A stretch of 64,000 nucleotides of DNA from Lanius collurio (taxonomy: Eukaryota; Chordata; Aves; Passeriformes; Laniidae), in NCBI GenBank assembly GCA_020086605.1, contig JACBWW010000091.1, forward strand, positions 344,006 through 408,005, written 5' to 3'. The position numbers were made by a program, and so were the translations under genes. The notes beneath the pieces were generated by a model. The model was not told the origin of the DNA. It made no database searches and saw only the letters and a list, made by a program, of their open reading frames with translations. Shown in pieces: positions 45,650-55,900 of this stretch (positions are counted from its first letter, which is position 1; each line of letters starts with the position of its first letter).

Positions 45650-45655
45650 TTTATT
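45650..45655 (-). terminator. Poly(A) signal of the truncated third KRT9-like gene
   Basis: AATAAA on the minus strand, about 260 bp past the TAA at 45915-45913. It gives the orphan 3' exons a proper gene end. Confidence 0.6.
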
Positions 45656-45912
45656 CAAGGCATTGTTGTGCAGTAGAGTACCAAGTGCACTGCAGAGACC
45701 TGTATGTAAGCACAGTGATGGACAGCATGAAAAGGGAGAAGTAGATAACTTTAGGAAAAGCCTAGTAATTATTAATTTTGACTTCACGAGTAGCATTTGG
45801 AGAGCAATCTGTGCATGGGGTATGTCATGGCGTGTGTGGGCTTTGCGTTACCACGCTGTGGGCCAGGCATGGCACTGATGGGATCAGGGAAGCCCAATGA
45901 GTCGGTGGTATC

Positions 45913-46334
45913 TTAGCACACTCTTGACTGCCCTGTGGAAAGAAAGAAGAAACCATTGCTCCAGTAGGGAAACCAAGTGTCTCTTTGCAGCACTGACATT
46001 TCAGACTCATCCACTATTTAAATACCCATTTGTTAACAAAAGCACAGGAAAGGAGCTTAACCTGTCTCTGGAACTGGAGCCAAACCACCTAGAAATGAAG
46101 AGCTTTGATTGTGAATGGTTTCATCTCTGCTGCAATTGCAGATGTGGAAGCCATAGCGCAAAGTTGGTGTGAACAGGAAAAGGGATGAAACACAAAATGT
46201 GAAAGCTGTAAGTTTGGATCCTCTTTGGAAGATGTTTCTTACCTGCCTTGTCACCAGATTGACCATGACAGTAGGAACTAGAAGAATAAGAGTGGGAGGA
46301 CATTCCTCCTCCTTGGAGAGCTCCTTGAGATGAT
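45913..46334 (-). CDS. 3' end (last two coding exons) of a third KRT9-like type I keratin; rest missing at assembly gap
   Basis: Two exons with keratin-tail character. Exon 7-like, 46334-46243: acceptor TTTCACAG, entered in phase 2, leaving in phase 1 at a GTAAGA donor. Exon 8-like, 45932-45913: acceptor CTTTCCACAG, then GQSRVC and TAA. The exon 7 frame includes [17 protein letters not shown], which matches the end of the neighbouring gene's tail ([13 protein letters not shown]). Both phases equal those of the two other KRT9-like genes. No rod exons lie between here and the N run at 46699-46708, so exons 1-6 are probably lost in the gap. Alternatives: a degenerate duplicate of only the 3' end, or alternative last exons of the KRT9-like gene upstream, whose exon 6 also ends in phase 2. 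Confidence 0.6.
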
Positions 46335-46698
46335 CTGTGAAATGAAAGGAGTCTAAATGAAGGGAACAATAAATACATAGTGACATCATGTGCAGTGCAT
46401 GTAACAGCGCAGCTTTTTCTGGATCATGCAAATATACTTTTATAGTTTTTCATTTCATTCCCTTCAAACTGTATTTTCCTACAAAATTGTAAAAGCAGAG
46501 ACAGCAAGAGACTGTTGCAGTATAATTCTTGTACTCTCACAGTCCAGCTGTGCTTGTTCCTCTGCTGACAGAAGGAACTTCATTACAGTTTGGTTTGGCA
46601 CAGTGATTCCTCTCATGGGATTCACTCCACACAAACAAGTCAAGAGGAACTGGTTAACTCAAAACCTGTCAGTAACAATCTCCTTTGTGTTTCCCTTG

Positions 46699-46708
46699 NN
46701 NNNNNNNN
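46699..46708. other. Assembly gap (10 N)
   Basis: A run of ten N, probably a placeholder of unknown true length. It lies about 100 bp past the poly(A) signal of the complete KRT9-like gene and about 365 bp upstream of the orphan 3' exons. That is where the first six exons of a tandem paralogue would be expected. Confidence 0.95.
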
Positions 46709-46810
46709 GTCTTGGCATGGCTTTATGTTTTCTTTTTTAAGTGTTTACACCTACAGAAGGTAAGAAAAACCCCACACAGAATTCTGGTTGCATCAAGACA
46801 GAAATTAAAT

Positions 46811-46816
46811 TTTATT
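46811..46816 (-). terminator. Poly(A) signal of the complete KRT9-like gene
   Basis: AATAAA on the minus strand, about 265 bp past the stop codon at 47082-47080. It supports 47105-47080 as the true last coding exon. Confidence 0.65.
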
Positions 46817-47079
46817 AGAGATATTTTCCTGATTCAGAACAACCTGAGTACCAAACAGGTTGGGTCTGTAAAGCAGCAGTTTGAGTGCCAGTGACTGAAG
46901 CTGCAGAGCTTTGTGGGCAGAAGCAGCACAGAGCATGCAGGGCAGGGGGAGAGGTTGCATCTGTAACTCCCAGGAGTTGTTCAGAGCATCATCTTTCCTT
47001 GGGAGTGTGGGGAATGCAGCAGGTTTGGGCCAGTTTCTTTTTGAAAGGTCTTGCACTGGAGGATCCTTGATGTATATTC

Positions 47080-50000
47080 TTAGTCAAAAGATTTTCTTCC
47101 ATATCCTGTTTAGAAACAAAGCAAGCATGAGCTTCATCAGTGCTGCCACTGAATGTCTGAGCCACCAGCATACCCCAAATATTAGGATTGTGTGGGAGTG
47201 ACCATAAGCATTCCAAAAACATTAAGGAACACTCCAGCATGGCACAAAGGCTGTGGGATTTAAGAGGTTCTGAAAAGAATGAGACAGATGAAGAAAACCA
47301 GCTGGGGTTAAACTACAGGATCAGCTGATATAATCCACAAAATGGAATAGAAATGGACTGTGTGCTCTGAAAGTGGAGTTGATCCTTGGCACACAAAGAG
47401 GAAAGAATTGTTAGTAACAGTAAATCTGACATTTTCCAGAAATTTTAGTTTATCCTCAGTACTGTTTGCCTCTGGAAGAGTATGTTGGTGTAAATTAGTG
47501 CATAAATTAGTCAGGACATGACTGAGAGAACAGTGTGCCCATACTGTAGTTCTCACCTTGGCTTTCACCGCCACCCCTGCAGGACTGGGACTGGGAAGAT
47601 GAAGAGTAGGAGTGGGAACTGCTGATGCCTCCTGAGGTTCTTCCTCCTCCTCCTCCTCCTCCAATGCATCCACCACCACTTCCTCCTCCCATTCCTCCAC
47701 TTCCTCCTCCCATTCCTCCACTTCCTCCTCCTATTCCTCCACTTCCTCCTCCTATTCCTCCTCCACCACTTCCTCCTCCCATTCCTCCTCCAATTCCGCT
47801 GCCACCGCCTCCATATCCACCACTCATGCTACCACCTCCTCCTCTTCCTCCTCCAGAATAACCACCACCTCCAATTCTACCACCTCCCATGCCTCCTCCC
47901 ATTCCTCCTGATGGGATTCTGCAAAGAGAAAGAAGGGGGAAAAAAAGTTAATATCACTTTGCTGTGTGAAGGCAATTGAGCTACAGCTGCTGCCCAGGAG
48001 CCAGCACCTCTCTGGGCTGTATTGCTGGTTAGAACCCAGCATGCACAGAAAAACAACTGAGGCAGTGCCAAACATTATCCTCTTTTTCAACTTCAGCTTG
48101 AATGCAAGAGCTTTTGCTCTTCCCACATTCTGCCTAGGGGTTTCTTGCAATATTTGGCACATACATCAGTGTATGGCTCAAAATCAGAAGAGAATGAAGC
48201 TTTAATTGCTCTTTCAGGCTCCACTTCCAAGCAGAAGCTGGCACACTGCATAAGTGAAGCTGAAGTAGCTTGAACTTTCAGAAACTTTTATAAAGGTTTG
48301 AAAAACTTTGCTTGTTTTTTGTTTTGGTTTGTGGTTTTTTGCCTACAGTCTTTTCCTGCCTGTTCAGTTCCTGGCTTCTCTGAAACCAGGCTCTTTTACA
48401 TGGATTTCCCTGTCCAGCCCCAAATCGGTAGTTGAGAATTTCTACATTAATTTTTCTTCACATGAGCTATATTCTGAACATAATAAAATATCTCACACCT
48501 GGGAGGCGATTGGACATCTGCAACAGCCTCATTTCAGTACAAAATATTTTTCAAATCTCGACTGTTAAATTTCCTCTGGGTGACTGACCCAGCAGCTGGG
48601 TGCCACACAGCACCCTGTTCTGTCAGAGTACGTACACAAGGTCCTGCTGCCCCTCCTCCAGCAGCACCCGGTACTGCTGGATCTCCTGCTCCAGGCGAGT
48701 CTTGATGCCCAGGAGCATCTTGTACTCCTCGTTCTGGCTCTCCATCTCACAGCGGATGCTGGCCAGCTCCTCCTCCAGGGGCCCGATCATGCCCTGGATC
48801 TGCTGCAGCTGCATGTTATAGCGGCGTTCCGTGTCTTCCAGGTTGGATTGCAGAGAGTCTACCTGCAAAGGGAAAACAAAATGCAGTGTTTATTGGAATG
48901 GAGTGACTTGAACTTGTTTTTGTGGGAAAACAGGAGATCTTCAAAAATCCTCAGAAAAAAGTGTATCTTTGAAGAGCAGTAATCCAGTATCCCATTCTGT
49001 TGCAGTGCACCCCCTGGCCCCCCCGGCCGGGTCTCTGCCATGTGATTCTGGGTTTGTCTGATGTTCCAGCAGCCCGGGCTCTGATCTGCTTGGTTGTTTA
49101 TCCCAGCACTGCCCCTGGCATCCCCTTTCCCCCTGTCTGGGACAAACCCAACTGGACACAAAGCCTCGCCCTCTTACCCCTGCCCAGGTCAGTGCTCTGT
49201 CTCTTGGGACAGGCAGTAAATGACTTAACACCATAAAGGGGGTTTGAGCTGTATTTCTCTTCTCTACTTCTGCTTCTGGTGAGTAGCTGTCAACTAACAC
49301 TGGCTTAAAGTGGGGCTGCACAGTTGAGGAATATTTAGGCTGTTTGTAAATGGTTTAAGATATTCCAAGCCATAAAGAGGCAAGCTCACCACAGAAATTA
49401 AGCAGTGGACAAAGCTATTCAATTCCCAGACCATTCTCCTTGGATGGATTACTTCTCACATACAGACTGTGTCACAGGTGAAGGGAATGTCTTTCCTTAC
49501 CATGCTGATCTGTGACTGCAACTCAATTTCCAGGCTCTGATATTCACGCCTCAGCTCAGAGATCTGCTGGTTGCTTGATTGTATCTCCTGGCCACTTGAG
49601 TGGACTTGTTGATTAACTTCTTCCATCTGAAAAATTAACATACGAAATTGAGGCATTTTTGATAATTGGAAAACATTGTGGGGTTATCATAAAAGCATCA
49701 AGAAATCAGTTAATAAGAATAAAGATTCCATGCAGACTGTTTATTTCCCACAAGCCACTCAGCCAACACCCTGGTAATACACTGGCTGCTGGAACACAGA
49801 GGCTGTACCTGCTTTACCATGTAACTGATATTCCAGGACTGACCGGTTACAGGAAACTGCTTAAAGTAATTTGTAGTTATTGTCCCTTAAACAACATGTG
49901 ATAAGTTGCCTTTCACCTGCTGTAAATAGGTCCAGTACTTTGTGAAAGATTTAATTACCAAAGCCCGCCTGTGCTTTACCTTGGTTTCATACCAGCTTTC

Positions 50001-52890
50001 CACCTCCTTCCGGTTGTTCTCAATGAGCCTCTCGTACTCGCAGCGCATTTCATTTAATTTTTCCATTAAGTTAATGCCAGGAGTAGCATTGACCTCCACA
50101 TTGACATCTCCACCAGACTGGCTTTGCAGTCCTCTCATTTCCTGAAAAAAAAATCACAAAAGCCCAGTGAGGTTCTCAAAGGGAGAGAGTGGCATCGGTT
50201 CAAATAAAGGGAAGGAAAAGGACCTAGATCCTCCCACAGCCCGTGATTCCAGCAAAAGGACCTCACACTGCCCTTGCCGTGGAACAATTCTGCCATTCCT
50301 GGGGCTCCAGTGCTCACAGCCAGGCACCACATGCTCAGTGACCCTGGTGCTTCCTCCACAGGGTAGTAAGGAATTCTGTGCAGTGTGCTCTTTGTGGGAA
50401 TCTTTTCTTCTCAGTGGGAAATCCCATTGCAGAGAGTACAAATGCTTTCTTTTGACTCCTCCATATATTCTATTCAATTTTACTGCCATGATTTCAGCAA
50501 GCAAACTGTAGTTGGTGCTGAAAGCCATTCAGCCCCCAGGTCTTACATGTTGACCTGGTGTCTCATGAGACCAGCTGTGGGCAGCTATGCACTGTACACA
50601 ATCCTCAAAATTAAAGCCAGGTTGTGACAAGTTGGATGATCAAAACCAGTGGCCAAAAACCAGTTACTACTGGTGGAAAAAGCTAGGGGAAATTCTTGGA
50701 GTGTTGTGTTCCCTTCGGTTATTGAAGTGGGAAGAAAATTACCTCTTCATGGTTCTTCTTCAGGAAGATCAGTTCCTCTTTCAGGGATTCAAACTGTGTC
50801 TCCAAGTCAGATCTGGACAGAGTCAGTTGATCCAAAAGTGGGCGTAATCCATTGATATCACTTGCCACACTCTGGTGGAGGGTATATTCAGTCTCATACC
50901 TGAACAGCAGACAAGAAAGAGAGTAAAAGTGCTGCCAGACCTCTTTGTTTGGCATCTCAGTTATGGATTGCTCCTATCTTACATCTCTGGTCAGTTCTTA
51001 AAAGGAAGGGCCCCGTTCTCTTTCTGTCTGCAATAGCTTTGTTTGATTTCAGTACAGTTTCTTTCTGTCAGATTTATACCATGAGGATTATGCTTATAAA
51101 TCTACATGCAAGGATGAAGAAACTTCGAATGGAGTGCCTTAAATGTGTCTCTTCAAGAATTTGCCTTGAGAAAAATAATAATGAAAACCCAAAGCAATCC
51201 TTCTCAGAATGTTTCTCCAAACAATTCTCTGTTCTGTCATTGGAGCCAAAAGTCTCCAGCTTTTACAAAGATTAACTTGCAATGGAAACTCATGGGGATA
51301 AAGGGAGGCAAAGTGGATGGAACCAGGAAGGGAGTGACTCACTTCAGTCTGAAGTCATCCACAGTCATTCTGGTGTTGTCCATGTCAAGAAGCATCCTGT
51401 TAAGGTCCACATTTGCACCAACAATCTGAAAGGGAGGGGGCAAGTGTTATTCCATCAGTTGTCTTTTCAGTCTGACAACAGAGAGAAGAAACACTTATGC
51501 ACAAACACCTGGCAGAAGGGGTTTGTGGCAATGTCAAGTCTGACTAGATCTGCAGGAGCTACTGAGAGAGATGTGTTTGTTGCTTCCAGATAAAAGAGAG
51601 TGCCTTTACTGTTAATTTTGGTTTACAGATATCCATTAAAAATACCTTGTTGGAAAGGATAACTAAATAAACTCTTCGTATTCCAAAAAAGAAAAAACAA
51701 ACAAAAAAACTCACCCCAAGCAACAAAAACCAGTGAAACAGCAGAATTCCCATTACATTTGAAAACAGCCATGTTCATGCAAGAGGTACATGACTGTTAA
51801 ATAGCTGAGGGCTCAAATGAGACTAACTGCACCTGCTGGCTCATCCTGTATATTCACAAAAATATCCAATTAATATGGCAGTAATAGCAGGACACAAGCA
51901 AGGATTAAATGTGCTGTTCAAGAGTGAAGAACGAGCAAGCAGCAGCCCAGCACTGAAGGGAGCATGGCACAGGCCACGTGATGGGGCCCTGGTGCTGATC
52001 TGCCCCTGCACCCAGCAATGCTTCCCGTGCCAAAGACGTGTGCCAGAACAGGCAGACAGAAGCTGGTCCCCACTCCACTCTGCCTCCTGACTGAAGCACA
52101 GGAAGGGGAATATCACCCCAAACTGGGACCTTGGGCTGCATGAGGAAAGTGCCATTCCAATAAGAACCATTTCCAAGCTAGTCAAAGCACATCGTACCTG
52201 GTTTTGCAGCTCTTCAATTGTCCTGTAATATTGGCTGTAGTCCTTGCTCTGAGAGGGAGCTTGATTTCTGTACCACTCCCTGATCAGCTGCTCAAGCTGG
52301 GCATTTTCTTCCTCCAAGCGTCGCACTTTATCCATGTACGACGCCAGGCGATCATTGAGGTTCTGCATGGTCAGCTTCTCGTTTGTGGAGAGCAAGCCAG
52401 AGTCGTCCCCAAAACCCATCCCACCAAAACTGCCTCCACCATAACTGCCACCACCACCAAAGCCACCACTACCCCCAAAGCCACTAAACCCACCTCCACT
52501 GTATCCACCACCTCCATAACCACCTCCCATTCCCCCAAATCCACCCCCTCCTGATCCAAATCCTCCTCCCATACTGCCGCAGCTCATTCCTCCTCCGTAA
52601 CTACCACCACTCATCCTCCCCCCATAGCTACTGCGACTGATCCTCCCACAGCTGCCGCTGCTGAAGCCTCCTCCGTAGCTGCTCCTGGAGCCTCCTCCAC
52701 CAAAGCTTCTCCCAGAAAAGCCCCCGCTGCCTCCAGAAGAGGTGTATTTTCTCGAGGACATCGAGGAGTATCCACCAGACCTACCCCCTCCACCACCTCC
52801 ACCACTGCATCTTCCACCACCACCACCACCTCCTCCCCCTCCACTGCTAATTCTAATGGTACTGCTTGAAGATTTGGTGCCACAGCTCAT
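47080..52890 (-). CDS. KRT9: Keratin, type I, KRT9-like, glycine-rich epidermal keratin (complete, 8 coding exons)
   Basis: Acidic keratin of 611 aa (human KRT9 is 623). Coding exons: 52890-52198, 51425-51343, 50899-50743, 50141-49980, 49626-49501, 48862-48636, 47918-47557, 47105-47080. The head (1-168) starts [10 protein letters not shown] and is Gly/Ser/Tyr rich. The rod (169-482) starts [35 protein letters not shown] and [20 protein letters not shown] match KRT9-specific blocks better than KRT10. The helix end is [15 protein letters not shown], altered from the usual EIATYRxLLEGE. Exon 6 is 227 nt, 6 longer than in the neighbours. The tail (483-611) has GGGSGGM/I repeats, then [13 protein letters not shown], and closes [12 protein letters not shown] 15 nt upstream was rejected as start. 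Gly loops in head and tail suggest a role in cornifying epidermis. Its place beyond KRT19 is that of KRT9 in mammals. Exons 4-6 nearly equal those at 62252-63764. Confidence 0.88.
47686..47795. repeat. 21-bp minisatellite inside the KRT9-like tail exon
   Basis: Tandem copies of a 21-bp unit (plus strand: CATTCCTCCACTTCCTCCTC plus one C or T) that encode the heptad GGGSGG(M/I) on the minus strand. Four to five units are visible, with single-base variants that switch Met to Ile. The unit is a multiple of three, so copy-number change would keep the frame. Confidence 0.8.
48642..50377. repeat. Duplicated block, copy 1 (KRT9-like exons 4-6 with introns)
   Basis: Nearly identical to 62258-64000, in the same orientation and offset by about 13.6 kb. 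From about 49215 to the end I see no difference. Between 48860 and 49215 there are several substitutions and a 7-bp length difference. Exon 6 carries a few changes near its 3' end. Similarity ends within the last codons of exon 6. Intron 6 and everything beyond are unrelated. Confidence 0.93.
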
Positions 52891-52983
52891 GGTGACAGCA
52901 GGCAAGAGTCAAACCGCAACCCCAAATTTAGCTGCACAGCCTGATAAGCTTCAGGACTGCAAATTTTCATCCCCAGCTCTCTC

Positions 52984-52991
52984 TATTTATA
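52984..52991 (-). promoter_or_regulatory. TATA box of the complete KRT9-like gene
   Basis: TATAAATA on the minus strand, about 95-100 bp before the ATG at 52890, giving a short 5' UTR as in the other keratin genes here. Confidence 0.7.
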
Positions 52992-52999
52992 CATTTGAC

Positions 53000-55900
53000 A
53001 CTGGGTGTCACCATCAGGGTGTTTCCTTCTCCGAGGGCATTTACCAAACTTTTTGTTTGTGCCAAGAATAATTTGCTGAACAGTATTTTTGTGCAGCTAT
53101 CTCAGGCAATCCAGCCCACTGCTGGGCTTCTGAGGCTTAGTTAAGGTTGAACATCTCACTTCTTTTGGGCAACATTCTTTTTATTTAGTGTTTTCTGGAA
53201 TAGGTACTTTCTTTGCTAAGGTTTTGTAGCTGCTACTGCTAAAGACGGTTGTTTGTTCTCTTTTGCTCTTTCATATTTTGTTAATTTAAGATTTTCTACA
53301 CAGTTTATGTTCCATTTCTCATCATACCTGCTAGTGCAAGAGTTTTATTAATAGGATTGTGTGACTTGTCTGTAAAGATTGTCCAACTCGTGTCTCCCTG
53401 CCAGCACTCAGAGAACATCTTATTTAATATGAACAGGCTATTTCAAGCAGTGCAGAGGGATTCTTATTTAAAAATCAAAATCCCTCCTTTGTGAAGAAAG
53501 CGCTAGGGCAGCCCACAGCAAGCCAAATCCTAGGATTCAAAGAGAAAAATAATATTGGACTTTTTTCACCAGAGCACTGTTATCTAAAATAGAAGGAAGA
53601 TCAAGAATTCTTTAATTATATTATAAAGTCAATTGTATCCCAATTAGAAGTTGTTTTATTGCAGACAATGATTTAAAAACTAGTGTGTGGGAAGACTTTT
53701 TATAATTTAATACAAAGCAGCTCTCTCTCTCTATTGTTAATGTGTCATATTGTAGATGATAAAGTAATTATATCTACTGTTCTTAAATTAAAGATCCTTG
53801 AGATTTCTTAAAGCAAAGATCCTTGAGATTAAAATAGCATCCCGAGAGAAAAGCTGAAGGACTTTTACACAAATCAGTAGAAATCAGAATGTTGATACCA
53901 CAAAAGAAATGACCCCACACTTCAGTGTTGCCCTGATCCCCAGAAGCTGCCCCCAGATGGAAGGGTTTCCATCCTCACTAGGTAGGTTGGATGCCAAAGC
54001 TGAGGAGTCTGAATGCAGATGTGCAAATAACAGCACAACACCAGCATTTGTTTTGCTATAGATGGACCCAAACTGTCCCAGTTTGCCCGGGAGAACGTGC
54101 ACAGTTTCCCAGTGACAGTTCTGTTCTGTCTGAAATGTCTTCATCTCCTCTCTGTGGGGTTACAGAGCCTTTAATGACTGTAGGTAGTTATGAAATGTCA
54201 CAATCTCCCTTAAACCTCGGCTGTAGGAGCAGAGGGCTCGCCTGAGGAGCTCCATTTGAGCTCTGCTGGCCTTGTCCCAGCCAAGACCTCCTGGAGATGT
54301 CAAGGCAGCAGAGTCCTTGCTTTCCAAAGGCCTCCTTGGTGGGATGTTGACTGTAAATTCAGGATTATTTAGCATTTTCTGACCACATCCATTGTCCTGG
54401 CCTTTGTGCCCTGCCTGTGCCAGCATTGCTCTGTTGTTGCTTATGCAATCGCTTTCAAAACCTCCCGATTTTATCTTGCTATTTGATCTCTCAATGGCTG
54501 AAAGATGATGAAAGATTCCGAGCACTTTGGTGATGGAATAATTTCTCCTGATTCTCAGCTGGAGGCTGGTAGTGACACCTCAGCAGCATAAACAGTTTCT
54601 GGGCTTTAGCACAGTCTGTTATTGGTGCAGAAAGATGGAGTTTGCTATAGGCAAAATGTTTTTTTCTTTTTCTGTGCTGTTTTGCCTCTGGGTCTGGGTA
54701 ATGTCGCTTTGGTCAGTGAGGCTTTGTCACAAACTCTGCTGCGGTGAGTAAAATTGATTATCATGTTCAAATTCCCATCAGTGATTCCAGAGATATTCCT
54801 TGGAGATGCCTTTCATAGCCGAGCTAGGAGATTTGTGGGTTTGTTAGTGATAGTGAACACAAAATTCTCTGGAATGATTAAAGAAAGAGTAAAAAAATTG
54901 TCAAAATAATCTCCTAATCTGTTTCTGTATTTTCTGAGAACCCACATTGTTTCCTATTTTATTTATTGGTGTCTTTTTCCATGTATAACTATTCATAGCA
55001 GGGATTTGTCCATACTAGAGAGTTCTTCTGATAAGGGCAAGTCTTATTGCAGGCTTGGAAAATACTTTTAAAAATAAAAACACAGAAAGAAAAAAAAAAG
55101 AGTTAAACCACCAAGAGTGGAGAACTTTCACTACCTCAACATTTCATTTTAGCTTTGTATTGTTACCGCTCCTCATATATAAAGGAGGATCATAAATCTC
55201 AGATTTTGCCTTCAGATCTAAGGTAACTTAAGCCATATGCTCATAGGATGTTCCTGTTTTGTCCTTAGCATTGCTGCAATTTCATTTTTGTTGGTAGTTC
55301 CACCTTGGTGGTTTCATAGGAGCCCTTCTGGCTGTGAGGCTGGGCCATATTCCTGTGTATTCCTGCAGTTGAGAACTGCCCTTGGGATGTTTGGTTTCTG
55401 TCACAGTCAGTGTGTGTCTCTTTGGAGCGGGACACTGAAGTGCCTGAAAAACACAGGTGAACTATGAATACTTCATCCTCCTGTAAAGTTGCACACACTG
55501 AATTGCCTCCTAGCTAATTTTTTAAAATTTTTTGATTATTCAATAACTGACTGCAAATACTTGTAAACCAGAGAAGATCTGTTCTGTGGACAGAATGAAT
55601 TTTTCAGTTCTGAGCTCATTAAAAGAAACTTTAAAAATTTTTGTTCTCTGATGCTTTTCTCTAATGTATTATATGGATGATGTGAACTTAAGGAATTACC
55701 TAAAAAGGAACCATCAGCTCTAGGACTTTGTCTCTTTCCCATATTTGATGCACATTTCAATCAGTAATGTTTCTGTGTTGATGCAGCCTCCATACCTTAC
55801 ATAACATTGCTGTTTCCCAATGGGAGCAGGGTAAGGACCTTCATTACTGCAGCCACCAGCACTGCCCAGCCTGCAGAGTGCCGGAATGTTCGGACTCCGA

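Noticed and set aside
46057..46431. Charged frame over the orphan exon (LKELSKEEECPP...)
   Set aside because: Needs phase 1 entry. Other KRT9-like exon 7 copies are entered in phase 2, which gives the Gly/Ser/Tyr frame.
47686..47795. CRISPR-like array
   Set aside because: The repeats are direct tandem coding units with no spacers, in a vertebrate gene.
47308..47861. Glu-rich minus frame and Pro-rich plus frame over the KRT9-like tail exon
   Set aside because: Both are other-frame readings of the GGAGGA repeats in exon 7. The Gly/Ser frame has matching splice phases.
52891..52905. Upstream in-frame TTG start for the KRT9-like gene
   Set aside because: The codon is TTG. The ATG at 52890 has a good context and gives the MSC start seen in KRT9.
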